Assembly: GCF_036346295.1 (NCBI RefSeq)
Contig: NZ_CP107819.1
Location: 6,386,001-6,450,000 of the forward strand
Length of the DNA stretch: 64,000 bases
Direction: 5' to 3'
Source: Streptomyces sp. NBC_00536
GTDB taxonomy: Bacteria; Actinomycetota; Actinomycetes; Streptomycetales; Streptomycetaceae
Shown piece by piece: positions 9,950 through 18,707 of this stretch. Both the position numbers and the translations under genes were made by a program. Every line of letters begins with the position of its first letter. Positions within the stretch are counted from its first letter, which is position 1. Below the pieces are notes generated by a model. That model saw nothing but the letters and a program-made list of their open reading frames with translations. It was not told the origin of the DNA and did not search any database.

Positions 9950-10249
9950 TCAGAAGAGCAGGTCTGCCACCGTGGTCAAGGCCGTCACCAGAAGACTGGA
10001 GACGACTCCGACAGCGATGTCGGTCAGGATCTCGCGAATCCGTTCACGACGCGCAGGCTTGTACTCGACGGAGGTCATACGGCCACTCCAGGTTGTGAGA
10101 ACTGAATGGCAGGGGGCGCCCTGCGGGCAGCCACGCTCACGTCGTGTGTCACCACACGACGGGCACAACCATTCGTCACTCACAGCCTGTTCGGCCTCGT
10201 GCATGAACCGCAGCCTCGTACCCTCCGGGAAGGTGCGCAGCGGGATCAT
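9950..10249 (-). CDS. Small Cys-cluster / single-membrane-helix protein, hypothetical
   Basis: A 99-aa ORF 25 bp downstream of nuclease-helicase 2 on the same strand. The middle has a CPSC...C...C cluster resembling a zinc ribbon, and the last 25 residues are a hydrophobic helix (DIAVGVVSSLLVTALTTVADLL). An internal ATG at 10078 has a better ribosome site (TGGAGTGG) and would give a 42-aa protein consisting of a basic segment plus the membrane helix; the true product may be that shorter form. No family recognised. Its position suggests co-transcription with the helicase gene, and a small membrane partner of a nuclease-helicase would be unusual. Confidence 0.4.
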   Translation of the reverse strand: MIPLRTFPEGTRLRFMHEAEQAVSDEWLCPSCGDTRRERGCPQGAPCHSVLTTWSGRMTSVEYKPARRERIREILTDIAVGVVSSLLVTALTTVADLLF

Positions 10250-10274
10250 GATATCGGTCGATCGGTTCCCTGAC

Positions 10275-12137
10275 TCAGGAAATTAGCGAGCGGAGCTTCT
10301 CGCGCGTCTCGGGATCCGTTGAGTAGACGACCGTTCCGATCATGCCGCGGGTCAACAGGACCTTGTACGTGTTGCGGATGAGACGGTCGACGTCTTCGTC
10401 CGGCGTCGCCTTGGCGAAGGATGGGTCCTTCGAAGCCGTACGGTCGACCACCCATCGGTCGGTCCGCCAGACCAGGTCGGGCCCCATGATCACGCCCGAC
10501 CAGTCGTACTCGAAACCCTGCGCCGTGTACACGCAACCGACTTGGCCGAAGCCCGCCGGGTCGGTGGCCCAGAGCGGGGCCGGGGGTGCGCCCAGGAAGG
10601 ATCGGTCCCCGAACAGGTTCCACGGCTTCGACCAGTCGCCGATCACCACGTCGGCGGGCAGCGTCGTCATCGCCGGAGTGATCTTCGTGGTCCACCTCCA
10701 GCAGTAGCCGGCGGACAGCCGGGCGCCGTAGCCCTGAGCGCGCTTGTCGTCGAGAAAGTCCTCCAACTCCCGTGGACCGTCGACCGTCGACAGCTGCACC
10801 TTGCCGTCCGGTTTCCACTCGATCGGCCCGTCGTCCTCCAGGGCGAGGAGACCGGTCACCCAGCGCAGGTAAGCGTCGCTGCCTCCGCACCGGAACTGGC
10901 TGTCCAGTTCCACCAGGGTGAAGTCCACTTCCTGCTCGTCCGCAGCCTGCCGGATCTGTTCGACCGTACCCATCTCGCCCGGACGCACCACCTGGTGCTG
11001 GTCGAGCAGGAACACCGGAACCCGGGCCGCATCGATCAGCTCGGCCACCTGTGGGCGCCCGGTACGCAGGGCGGCCGCGGTGTATCGGTTGGCGGAGGTC
11101 TTGCGGAGCCGGTGGGCCTCGTCGCAGACGAGTACGTCGATGTCGTTCGGCTCGGCGTCCATGAAGCTGTTGAAGTAGCGGAACAGGCGCTGGACCTCGG
11201 GCTTGCGTGCGCCCGCGACCTTGCGCATCGTCTTGGTGAACGACTGCGACCCGGTGGCGTGGAGGGCGGGTACACCGCGCCGGTACAGATCGCCGAGCAC
11301 GGACAGGGCGATCACGCTCTTGCCGGATCCGGGCCCGCCGGTCACGACGACCACCTGCTTGCGCTTGGACCGCCGGGCCTTGCGGACCGCTGCCATCACC
11401 GTCTCGTAGGCGAGTCGCTGCTCGTCCAGCAGCACGAACTGCTCCCGGTCGCGGACCTCGTCGGCGGCCACGGCCATCAACTGCCTGGACGGCTTCACCC
11501 TGGCCTGCAGGAGGTCGTCTGCTGCAGCGGCACCCGGCTTGGGGGCCAGCCTCGAGCGCAGGTAGTCCAGAAAGGCGCCGCGCTGGTCGCCGGTGAACAT
11601 CCGGCCCCGGTTGTCCTCCTCGACCTCGCGCAGTCCCGCGACCCCGAACTCGGTCGCGTTGTGCAGGAAGGCCACTCCGGTGACGGACTCGGGGTTCCGC
11701 TCGAGCGCCCCGTTGAACGACACCAGGTAGTCGCAGTAGCCCCGCACCTGCTCGATCGGGTTGAGGACGGGATCCCGGTAGGAGGGGACGCGGCACCGCA
11801 GCGGATCGTCTTCCTCGGGGTGAGCCTCGCTCCATTGCTTGAGCTCCACGACGACGTACGACGGCTCGCCCGAGGCCGGATGTACGCCGGCCAGTACCGC
11901 GTCCGCGCGCTTGCTGGTCAGGGGCAGCCCGTACTCCAGCAGTATTTCGACCTCACCGAGCCCAGCTTCGACCAGGGCATTCGTGAGGGCCGGAATGCTG
12001 TGCTCCCATGACCGGACTTCCGAGGAACGGGGCTGGTAACCGTGCCTGTGGAGGAAGTTCTCGGTCAGGATTTCCGTCAGCCGTCCCTCGAGACGGGTGG
12101 GGTTGGCCAAGGACGCCGCAGACTCACGGAACAGCAA
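10275..12137 (-). CDS. Nuclease-helicase 2: PD-(D/E)xK-like N-terminus + DUF2075 (Schlafen-group-3) helicase
   Basis: About 620 aa, a paralogue of the plus-strand gene at 7774-9888 in inverted orientation. The N-terminal nuclease-like signature is ADAVLAG followed by VVVELKQWS. The ATPase has Walker A GGPGSGKS, Walker B LVCDEAHR and helicase motif YTAQGFEYDWSGVI. The TTG at 12137 is preferred as start: it sits 7 nt after a GGGGG ribosome site, and the protein from there aligns with its paralogue from the first residue (MLLFRES against MLLLKLS). The GTG at 12158 lies inside the hairpin. Divergence is large enough that the two are old paralogues, not a recent duplication. Role inferred as defence; not demonstrated. 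Confidence 0.75.
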   Translation of the reverse strand: MLFRESAASLANPTRLEGRLTEILTENFLHRHGYQPRSSEVRSWEHSIPALTNALVEAGLGEVEILLEYGLPLTSKRADAVLAGVHPASGEPSYVVVELKQWSEAHPEEDDPLRCRVPSYRDPVLNPIEQVRGYCDYLVSFNGALERNPESVTGVAFLHNATEFGVAGLREVEEDNRGRMFTGDQRGAFLDYLRSRLAPKPGAAAADDLLQARVKPSRQLMAVAADEVRDREQFVLLDEQRLAYETVMAAVRKARRSKRKQVVVVTGGPGSGKSVIALSVLGDLYRRGVPALHATGSQSFTKTMRKVAGARKPEVQRLFRYFNSFMDAEPNDIDVLVCDEAHRLRKTSANRYTAAALRTGRPQVAELIDAARVPVFLLDQHQVVRPGEMGTVEQIRQAADEQEVDFTLVELDSQFRCGGSDAYLRWVTGLLALEDDGPIEWKPDGKVQLSTVDGPRELEDFLDDKRAQGYGARLSAGYCWRWTTKITPAMTTLPADVVIGDWSKPWNLFGDRSFLGAPPAPLWATDPAGFGQVGCVYTAQGFEYDWSGVIMGPDLVWRTDRWVVDRTASKDPSFAKATPDEDVDRLIRNTYKVLLTRGMIGTVVYSTDPETREKLRSLIS

Positions 12138-12144
12138 GAAATCG

Positions 12145-12181
12145 CCCCCAGGCAGCACGGAGTAACTCGTGCGGGTGGGGG
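12145..12181 (-). promoter_or_regulatory. Hairpin leader upstream of nuclease-helicase 2
   Basis: Minus-strand copy of the leader at 7732-7765: outer arms CCCCCA / TGGGGG, inner arms GCACGAG / CTCcGTGC with a TTA loop and one bulge. The flanking AGGACATG just upstream is also identical. The ATG in that flank (12184) is out of frame with the downstream gene here but in frame in the other copy. The conservation is therefore of nucleotides rather than of a peptide, which supports an RNA or DNA element. Confidence 0.6.
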
Positions 12182-12476
12182 CATGTCCTTCGGTCCCACG
12201 GCAGTGGAACGGAAGCCCGGCGGGCCGCTGAGATGGTCTTCGTCATCTTATGGCAGTGCGTGGATCATGCGGCAGGGCGATCGCCTGACCCAGTTCGGGG
12301 GACCTCAGGGGGCTTCAGCGGTCGCAGACGAATCGTGGAGGCGGACCAACCGGAGCCGGAAGTTCTGCCGCGACTCGCAGACGTGGCCGAAACGGCGCTC
12401 TTTCCTGGCCCGGCACGACTGCCCACCCTGATGACCCATGGGGTAGGGCACGGGCAGTGCCGAAGGGGGAACCGCC

Positions 12477-13535
12477 ATGTCCGGACTGCTGTACGTTCCC
12501 GTCCTGCCGACCCGGCCGCATGCGGCCGCCGCCTACTCCCGGCTCCGCCCGGACGTTCAGAGCGCATTGGCACCGGTCTGGAACCTGCCACCACGCCCTG
12601 GTCTCCCGCCGGCCGAGTTGGCCGCGAAGGTCCGCCGGGATGTGGCCACGGTGTCCAAGGCCCATCGATACAGTCCAGCCTGGCTGGACGCCCCCTTCGC
12701 GGGCGCGGAGGACGTATCTGTCCTTACCAAGTTGATACCGGAAGCCAGCGCCTTCGGGTTGCTGCGCCCTGTAACCGGGCCGGGCAGGCCCGAGGCGTTG
12801 CAGGCCGTGGCAATGGAGGCTGCCCGGAGGGCCGGCGACGGGCTGGGTATACGAGTGTGCGTTCCGGGGGAGTGGGACGGACGTACCGTCGATGATGTGC
12901 GCCATCTGCTTGAACGGGCCGACCCCTTGGTCCGGGTGGACCTCCTCCTTGACTTGGGTGCCGTCAAGGAGGGCAGGCCCGACGCGGGCAAGGAGGCGCT
13001 GCGAGCCCTGGATGCTCTCGTCCCGCTGGCGCCCTGGCGGACCGTCGCTGTCCTCAACGGCGGCTTCCCCGAGGTCACCACCGACATGCTGGATCAGGGG
13101 CTGCGTGAATTCCCTCGTGCGGACCGGCAGGTGTGGCACGAGATAGGCGATAGTGGCCGTGCTTACCGCGGACTGCTCACCTACGGCGACTACGGGGTGC
13201 AGTCGCCTACTGCCATCAGCCGTCCGCCGGGTTCCGGCGGTGGGGGCCCCTCCTGGGGCTTTCTGCGGTACACACTCGACGGAGCCTTCGTACTGGGAAG
13301 GATGCTGGCTACGGGCGATGGCAAGACCGCGCACAATCGTGCGACAGCCCGCGAGTTCCTCGCACATCCGGGTTTCCGTGGGCCGGCATTCAGCAGCGGC
13401 GAAGGCTGGCTGAGCGACTGCGCGCAAGCCCTGGGCCGTGGTGGAACGGGCAATTTCGGCACCTGGCTATGGGTGGGCAACGTTCAGCACATGACGTACG
13501 CCGTTCGATATCTGACCAGTACCTCATCCCGATGA
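12477..13535 (+). CDS. Beta family protein (PF14350-like)
   Basis: A 352-aa protein with the layout of the 'beta protein' family (PF14350, named after a phage T4 protein). It starts with a short N-terminal strand YVPVLPTRPHA, has a central alternating region including VDLLLDLGAV and RTVAVLNGGFPE, then LLTYGDYGVQ, and a conserved WGFLRYT...VGNVQHMTY tail. No catalytic motif is evident and the biochemical role of the family is not settled. ATG at 12477 has a strong AAGGGGGA ribosome site, preceded by a small GGCAC/GTGCC stem (12447-12461). The gene is divergent from nuclease-helicase 2, with about 290 bp between them in which I see no other gene. Family members often occur in defence-rich accessory regions, so a defence role is a guess. 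Confidence 0.65.
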   Translation: MSGLLYVPVLPTRPHAAAAYSRLRPDVQSALAPVWNLPPRPGLPPAELAAKVRRDVATVSKAHRYSPAWLDAPFAGAEDVSVLTKLIPEASAFGLLRPVTGPGRPEALQAVAMEAARRAGDGLGIRVCVPGEWDGRTVDDVRHLLERADPLVRVDLLLDLGAVKEGRPDAGKEALRALDALVPLAPWRTVAVLNGGFPEVTTDMLDQGLREFPRADRQVWHEIGDSGRAYRGLLTYGDYGVQSPTAISRPPGSGGGGPSWGFLRYTLDGAFVLGRMLATGDGKTAHNRATAREFLAHPGFRGPAFSSGEGWLSDCAQALGRGGTGNFGTWLWVGNVQHMTYAVRYLTSTSSR

Positions 13536-13597
13536 CCCACCACGTGGAGTGCGTGGCGATCCTGGAGCCGGTCGTGAAGGGTGCCTGACCTGCAGGT

Positions 13598-14083
13598 TTA
13601 CCAGTGTGCATGATGTGCACTTGATGGGGTGTCAGTGTTGGCTGATGTGACGTCAGCGCAAAGAGTCGTCTCCCCGGCTGGGCCGTGCGCCCGGCCGGGG
13701 AGGGCCGACACGTACTCGTCGAGGTGGAGGACCGGGCCGAGGTCCGACTCGACGGGCGGATGGTGCAGAAGGTCGCCAACCAGTTCGACCTTGGACTGGG
13801 CACCGGAGGCGGGGTCGGCGACGTGCAGACGGGCGTACACCTGCGCCTGCTGGGTGACCTGGACCACGTACCCGGCCGCCCGGTATGCCTCGACGAGGCG
13901 GGCGATCGCCTGCGGCAGTTCGCCCTCGGCCCGCCCGATCGGGGTGAACAGGTCGACGTCGTCGCTGACCCGACTGACGAGTCGATGGGCCTGGACGGCG
14001 TATCCGCCAGCCAGCCGGTAGCCGAAGTCCTCGGCGAGCGCGTCCAGGCCGATACGGATCAGCCGGTGGTGCAGATCCTCCAC
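13598..14083 (-). pseudogene. AbiEii/AbiGii-type nucleotidyltransferase, C-terminally truncated remnant
   Basis: The first about 110 residues match the AbiEii toxin / DUF1814 nucleotidyltransferase fold: FGYRLAGGYAVQAHRL followed by DDVDLF, the GG...DxD substrate-binding signature, then KVELVGD. After 'GPVLHLDEYVSAL' the sequence loses family character and ends in a low-complexity tail; intact members are about 200-300 aa. GTG at 14083 overlaps the stop of the upstream small ORF (TAGTG). It reads as the 5' part of a toxin gene cut by a rearrangement or frameshift. Confidence 0.6.
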
Positions 14084-14322
14084 TACGCGGCCGCCGCCGA
14101 GGTGTCGGCGAGCTCGGGGAAGCGGCTCTCCCCGGCAGCCCTCGCCGGGCCGGGCAGGAACAGGGCATGCCAGTGGCTGCGCAGCGCGTCGACGCTGAGG
14201 TGGGCGTGCAGGTCTTCGGACGTCTGTGCCTCAGGGATGACCCGCTCGTGCACCCCGGGGGCCTGGCGGGAGCGGCGGAGCGGGGCTGTTTCACCGCGCC
14301 GTAGCGGGTGCCCTCGGAACAA
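14083..14322 (-). pseudogene. Remnant of the gene partnered with the AbiEii-like toxin
   Basis: A 79-codon open stretch on the minus strand ending in TAG that overlaps the next GTG start, so it was the upstream cistron of the toxin pair. It begins at a TTG shortly after an in-frame TAG and has no good ribosome site, suggesting that its own 5' part is lost. Residues such as SEDLHAHLSVDALRSHWHALFLPG look like real protein, but no family is recognised. Both genes of this two-gene unit therefore appear damaged. Confidence 0.4.
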
Positions 14323-14386
14323 GGCCGACGCCTACGTCTGGCGCGCGGGTCGGAACTCCCCGCGAAAGGGGTGGGCACCCCAACCC

Positions 14387-15283
14387 TCAGGTGAGATGGG
14401 TGTCGTCGTGTTGGAGGGCGGTGCGGACGCCGGTGACGACCACGGCGATCAGGCAGAGGGCGATGAGGGTCTCGGCCCACAGGAAGGCGAACCAGTCCAG
14501 CACGCAGCCGATCGGGGGTGTGCCGGGGGCGTTGTTGCGGAACGCCGAGAGGGCGAACAGGGTGGCGGCCATCCAGGCGAGGGCGGCCCAGACGAGTCCC
14601 TCGCGGCGGGTGATCAGATACCAGGCCCCGATGAGCACGGATGCCGCCAGCGCCCACATCACGAGCATCATGAAGATCGCGAAGACCAGCAGGCTGCCTG
14701 ATCGGGCCAGCTCCAGTCCCAGCCCCGCGCCTGCGGCCTCCGGCTCGGACGGGGTGGGTGTCGCGGAGGTCGAGAAGAGGGTGTCGTTGTTGGAGAACAG
14801 CATCCGCACCGGCACCTGCTTGCCGTCCAGCCGTGCCGAGAACTCGATGTCGGTCCTGTAGGTGTCGAACGGGTAGTCGCTGATCGATCCGTCCGTGATC
14901 GCGACCTGTACGTCCCTGATCGGGAGCCGCTCATGCGCCTTGAACTCCAGGTCGCCGAGGGTCTGCGCTGAGGTCTGGAGGCTGAGATCGGCCACCGGGG
15001 AGGTCCCGTCCTCCTCGCCGAGGGTCCCGCGCGGGGTGACCCGGACCCGTAGCACCAGCTCTCTGGTCTTGGCGTCGACGTTTTGGACCGTGGCCTCCAC
15101 GTCCACCCGGTCGGCGGCTTGGGATCCGACCGTGTGGACCGTGTCGAGCGTCTGCCGCTCGGTGAACTGCAGCCACGAGCCCACGGCCACCGCCACCACG
15201 ATCAGGATCGCGAGGGGAAGCAGGACCGGTAGCAGCGCGGCCCCGGAGCGGCGTGTGCGACGTGGTTCCCAGGTTGGGGCCAT
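14387..15283 (-). CDS. DUF4436 family membrane protein
   Basis: 298 aa. It has one N-terminal membrane helix (about residues 18-38), a long extracytoplasmic domain with the family signature YPFDTYRTDIEF, and three C-terminal helices (about 195-225, 230-250, 262-285), the last two around FRNNAPGTPPIG and FLWAE, typical of DUF4436. ATG at 15283 has GGAG six bases upstream. It lies 27 bp after the hydrolase gene at 15311-16918 on the same strand, so it probably ends a three-gene operon. The function of the family is unknown; nothing ties it to the lipopeptide cluster. Confidence 0.75.
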   Translation of the reverse strand: MAPTWEPRRTRRSGAALLPVLLPLAILIVVAVAVGSWLQFTERQTLDTVHTVGSQAADRVDVEATVQNVDAKTRELVLRVRVTPRGTLGEEDGTSPVADLSLQTSAQTLGDLEFKAHERLPIRDVQVAITDGSISDYPFDTYRTDIEFSARLDGKQVPVRMLFSNNDTLFSTSATPTPSEPEAAGAGLGLELARSGSLLVFAIFMMLVMWALAASVLIGAWYLITRREGLVWAALAWMAATLFALSAFRNNAPGTPPIGCVLDWFAFLWAETLIALCLIAVVVTGVRTALQHDDTHLT

Positions 15284-15310
15284 GGTGACTCCGACGGGGC
15301 ACGAGCGGAT

Positions 15311-16918
15311 TCAGGGCGCGGTCTCGAACACGGGTGCCTCAAGGGTCTTCAGGCACTGGGTCCTGGGCGCGTCCGGGGTCTCGAAGAACGACACGGCGAT
15401 CTCCTGGGCGCACTTCGACGTGGCGAAGACCACGTGCGGCTCGTAGGGGATCGTGACGACCGTGGCCTTGCTCAGCGTGCGGGCCACGTACGGCCCGTTG
15501 TCCGCTCCGGTCTGGGCGTCGAACGCACCCGACAGGGCGAGGGTGGGGATGTCGCTGGTCGTGACGGACCGGATCGAGCGCTCGGCCGGGGGGACGCTCC
15601 AGGCGTCGCAGTCGGGGTGGAGGAAGGTGAGCAGCGGGGCCTGGGCCTGCACCGAGCGCGGGAAGGACGGGAACTCCTTCTGTACGCCCTGGAGCGCAGC
15701 GTCCTTGCTTTCGTACGGTGTCCACTCGCTGCAGAAGACGCCGTACGAGAGTCCGTGCGAGACCACGCCGATGCCCTTGGGGTTGGTCCTCCAGCCCGCC
15801 CACTGCCGGGCGATGCGTTGCGGCTTGCCGTGCGCCAGTTCGTCGAGGGAGAGGGGTACGGCCTCGGCGGTGTGGGTGGCGGAGGTCAGCCAGTTCACCA
15901 GGGTCCCGCCGTCGATCACGACCTTCACCGGCTTGTCGCCGCCGGGGACCGTTACGGTGGTGGTGACCGGCTTGGCTTCGAGGTCGCGGACGAGTCTCTC
16001 GAAGGTGGCGCGCAGGTTCGGGTAGCGCTCGTTGCAGGCCGGCTGGTCCGCGCAGGCTTTGAACAGGCCGTCGACGCCCTGCCGGAAGCTGCTCCACGTG
16101 TCGGCCGAGCCGGACTTGGACGGCGGCAGGATGCCGTCGATGCCCACCGAGCGCAGGCCCTCGGGGTGCAGGCGCATGGAAACCAGAGCCAGGTGGGTGC
16201 CGTAGGAGATGCCGTACAGGTTCCACTGCTTGATGCCGAGTGCGGTGCGCAGGTCGGCGTAGTCGGCGGCGCTCTGGGTGTCGTTGTAGGCGCCGAGGTC
16301 GGCCCCGAGGCCCGCCAGCTTGTCCCGGCAGGCCTTCGTGGCGTCGACGTGGAGGCGTTCGGTGGACGGGGCGTCGTAGACGAGGCCGACCACCCGTCCG
16401 TTGAACTCGTCGATGTTGGGGCACAGGAGCGCGGGGTCGGCCGAGTACGTACCGCGCTGGGACATGAAGATCACGTCGCGGTCGTGGTTCAGGCCGCCGT
16501 CGATCGCCATCTTCGCCTCGCCCACGGCGTCGTCTCCGGGTCCGCCCGCGAGCCACACGATGGGGTCGGGTTTCGGTGTGGCGGCCACGGCGGGCACGAT
16601 CGCGACACCGAGTTCGATCGTTCTACTGCTCGTCTTGGCGCGGTTCTCGGGCACGGCGAGCGTGCCGCAGCGGGCCCCGTTCAGCTCCGCGATGGGATCA
16701 GCCGTCCTCGGGCAGGTGCCCGGTGTGAAGGTGGCGTCGCCCACCGTCCGGGCGACCGTGCCGATCGGCGCTCCGGGGCTCGCGTCCGTACCGGACTGCG
16801 CTCGGGCGGGAGCGGTGAGCAGTCCGGTGACGAGGAGGCCGGTCGCCATGCCGGCCGAGGTGGCCAGGAGCCGTCGTGCGGCACGCCGCCGCCGACGGGG
16901 CGCTTGGTGGAGAGTCAT
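15311..16918 (-). CDS. Secreted alpha/beta hydrolase with TAP-like C-terminal domain (copy 1)
   Basis: 535 aa. The N-terminus is arginine-rich and then hydrophobic, ending APARAQ, a signal peptide and possibly Tat-type. The hydrolase domain has the oxyanion region IVWLAGGPG, nucleophile elbow GISYGTH (Ser), acid in SGAFDAQTG and histidine in PYEPHVVFATSKC. This is the arrangement of tripeptidyl aminopeptidase (SlpD/E-like) hydrolases of Streptomyces. The ribosome site GGGAGGAC precedes ATG 16918, which lies 12 bp after the stop of a second, related hydrolase gene. Likely an extracellular peptidase or esterase; substrate unknown. Confidence 0.8.
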   Translation of the reverse strand: MTLHQAPRRRRRAARRLLATSAGMATGLLVTGLLTAPARAQSGTDASPGAPIGTVARTVGDATFTPGTCPRTADPIAELNGARCGTLAVPENRAKTSSRTIELGVAIVPAVAATPKPDPIVWLAGGPGDDAVGEAKMAIDGGLNHDRDVIFMSQRGTYSADPALLCPNIDEFNGRVVGLVYDAPSTERLHVDATKACRDKLAGLGADLGAYNDTQSAADYADLRTALGIKQWNLYGISYGTHLALVSMRLHPEGLRSVGIDGILPPSKSGSADTWSSFRQGVDGLFKACADQPACNERYPNLRATFERLVRDLEAKPVTTTVTVPGGDKPVKVVIDGGTLVNWLTSATHTAEAVPLSLDELAHGKPQRIARQWAGWRTNPKGIGVVSHGLSYGVFCSEWTPYESKDAALQGVQKEFPSFPRSVQAQAPLLTFLHPDCDAWSVPPAERSIRSVTTSDIPTLALSGAFDAQTGADNGPYVARTLSKATVVTIPYEPHVVFATSKCAQEIAVSFFETPDAPRTQCLKTLEAPVFETAP

Positions 16919-16930
16919 CTGTCCTCCCGG

Positions 16931-18490
16931 TCACTTCGGGATGATCGTGAACGGCTGGGGCTGGAGATCGTCCACGCAACGCGTGTCGGGCGCGGTCGGG
17001 TTGGCGAAGAAGGAGGCCAGCACGCTTTGCGCGCACGGCGACTGCGCTACCACCCAGTGGCCGATTCCGGGGACCTGTATGGCGGTCGAGCGGGACAGGT
17101 TGCGGGTCACGCCCCTGGCCAAGCTCGCCCCGGTCTTCACGTCGAAGGTGCCGGAGACGACGAGCGCCGGCACGGAGCTGACCGTGGGCACCCGCTGGAC
17201 GGCCGCGTGGTCCGGAACGTTCCAGATCCCGCACATCGGGTACTGGAAGGGCAGCTGCGGAGCCTGGGCCAGGACCGTGTCCGGCCACCCCGGGAAGGCC
17301 TTCCGCCCCGCCTTCAGCACGTCGGATTCCGAGTGGCCCGGCGCCCATTCGCCGCACGCGATCGAGTTCGTCAGGCCGTGGGCGAACTCGCCGACCTTCT
17401 GGACCGACCCGGCCGCGCGGGCCTGCGCGAAGCGCTTCGGGTTCCCCTTGCTCAGTTCATCGAGGGCTGCGGGCATGTCCTTGGGCCGGGGAGTGAAGGC
17501 GACGATCAGGTTCAGCAGGGCGCCCCCGTCGAGGACGGTCTTGACCGGCTTCCCACCGTCCGGCGGCATGACGTTCAGCGTCAGGGGGTGCGCCTCCAGC
17601 TTGCGGACCTGCTCCGTCAGCAGTCGGGGAAGGTCCGGGTAGCGGTCCTTGCAGGCGGGCTGCGCCGCGCACGCCTCGAAGATGTTGTGGATTCCCTCGG
17701 CGGCGCCGGCCCATCCCCACGGCAGGGTCAGGTCCTGGGGAGGTGCGACCGAGTCGATCGCGAACGAGCGGATTCCCTCCGGGTGCAGGCGCAGGTAGGT
17801 CAGGGCCAGGTTGCTGCCGTAGGAGTACCCATAGACGTTCCACTGGGGGATGTCCAGCGCCTTGCGCAAGTCGGCGAAGTCGGCGGCGTTCTCGGTGCTG
17901 TTGTAGGCGCTCAGGTCGACTCCGTCGGCCACGAGGCGGGCCCGGCAGTCCGTGACCGCCTTCAGCATGATCTGCTGCGCCTGCGGTGCGTCGTAACCCA
18001 GGCCCACGGCCTTCTCGTTGAACCGGTCGACCTCCGGGCAGGCGAGGTTCGGCTGGTCGTGGAGGTTGCCGCGCTGGGCCATGACGATCAGCTCGCGGTC
18101 CTTGTTCAGGCCGGAGTCGATCAGGAACGGGATGTCGTCGAAGGTGTCGGCGCCGGGGCCGCCCGCCATGAACACCACGGGTTCCGCGGCGGGTTTGTCC
18201 GAGGCGGCCGGGATCCTCGCCACGGCCAGCTTGATGGTGCGGCTGTCGGGGTGGGAGCGGTTCTCGGGGACCTCCAGGAAGCCGCACTTGGCGTCACTCA
18301 GCGCTTCGACGGGCTCGGGCGTCTTCGGACAGGCGCCCGGCACGAACCGGGGCGCTGCCGGGCTGGGCCGCCCGGTGGACCGGGCCGGTGCCGGCGCTGC
18401 GCTGCTGGGTGTGGTGCCGACTGCTGCCAGGCAGACCAGAGCGGCCGCGGCGGCCGAGGCGGTCACCGCGTGGATGCTGTGCTGTGGCAT
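16931..18490 (-). CDS. Secreted alpha/beta hydrolase with TAP-like C-terminal domain (copy 2)
   Basis: About 519 aa from ATG 18490, chosen over an upstream ATG at 18562 because it has GAGGAA as ribosome site and begins directly with a signal peptide (MPQHSIHAVTASAAAAALVC). Features: VVFMAGGPG, nucleophile GYSYGSN, acid in SGTFDVKTG, His in GIGHWVVAQ, and a late Cys pair region typical of TAP-like proteins. It is the first gene of the minus-strand operon with copy 1 and the DUF4436 gene; the two hydrolases are clear paralogues. Predicted to act outside the cell as a peptidase. Confidence 0.8.
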   Translation of the reverse strand: MPQHSIHAVTASAAAAALVCLAAVGTTPSSAAPAPARSTGRPSPAAPRFVPGACPKTPEPVEALSDAKCGFLEVPENRSHPDSRTIKLAVARIPAASDKPAAEPVVFMAGGPGADTFDDIPFLIDSGLNKDRELIVMAQRGNLHDQPNLACPEVDRFNEKAVGLGYDAPQAQQIMLKAVTDCRARLVADGVDLSAYNSTENAADFADLRKALDIPQWNVYGYSYGSNLALTYLRLHPEGIRSFAIDSVAPPQDLTLPWGWAGAAEGIHNIFEACAAQPACKDRYPDLPRLLTEQVRKLEAHPLTLNVMPPDGGKPVKTVLDGGALLNLIVAFTPRPKDMPAALDELSKGNPKRFAQARAAGSVQKVGEFAHGLTNSIACGEWAPGHSESDVLKAGRKAFPGWPDTVLAQAPQLPFQYPMCGIWNVPDHAAVQRVPTVSSVPALVVSGTFDVKTGASLARGVTRNLSRSTAIQVPGIGHWVVAQSPCAQSVLASFFANPTAPDTRCVDDLQPQPFTIIPK

Positions 18491-18707
18491 GGGATCTCGT
18501 TCCTCTGCCGGCATCGGCGGCGGCCCTGCCGGGCCGATGGCGCAGCGGTCTGGGCGGAACACACCTTCTCGACGCTACCGGGTGGCTGTCGCCCGCGCAC
18601 CCGGAGTGATCCCTGGTGCGCGTCTGCGCGCCACCCGATAGCGTGGATCACGTGCGTTCCGTCCGCACCGCCGCTTCTTCGTTCCAAGGAGAGAAGGAGG
18701 GTGGTGT

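Noticed and set aside
13606..13620. Inverted repeat GTGCA-TGATG-TGCAC as an operator
   Set aside because: Only five-base arms, inside the degraded tail of the toxin remnant; no promoter context.
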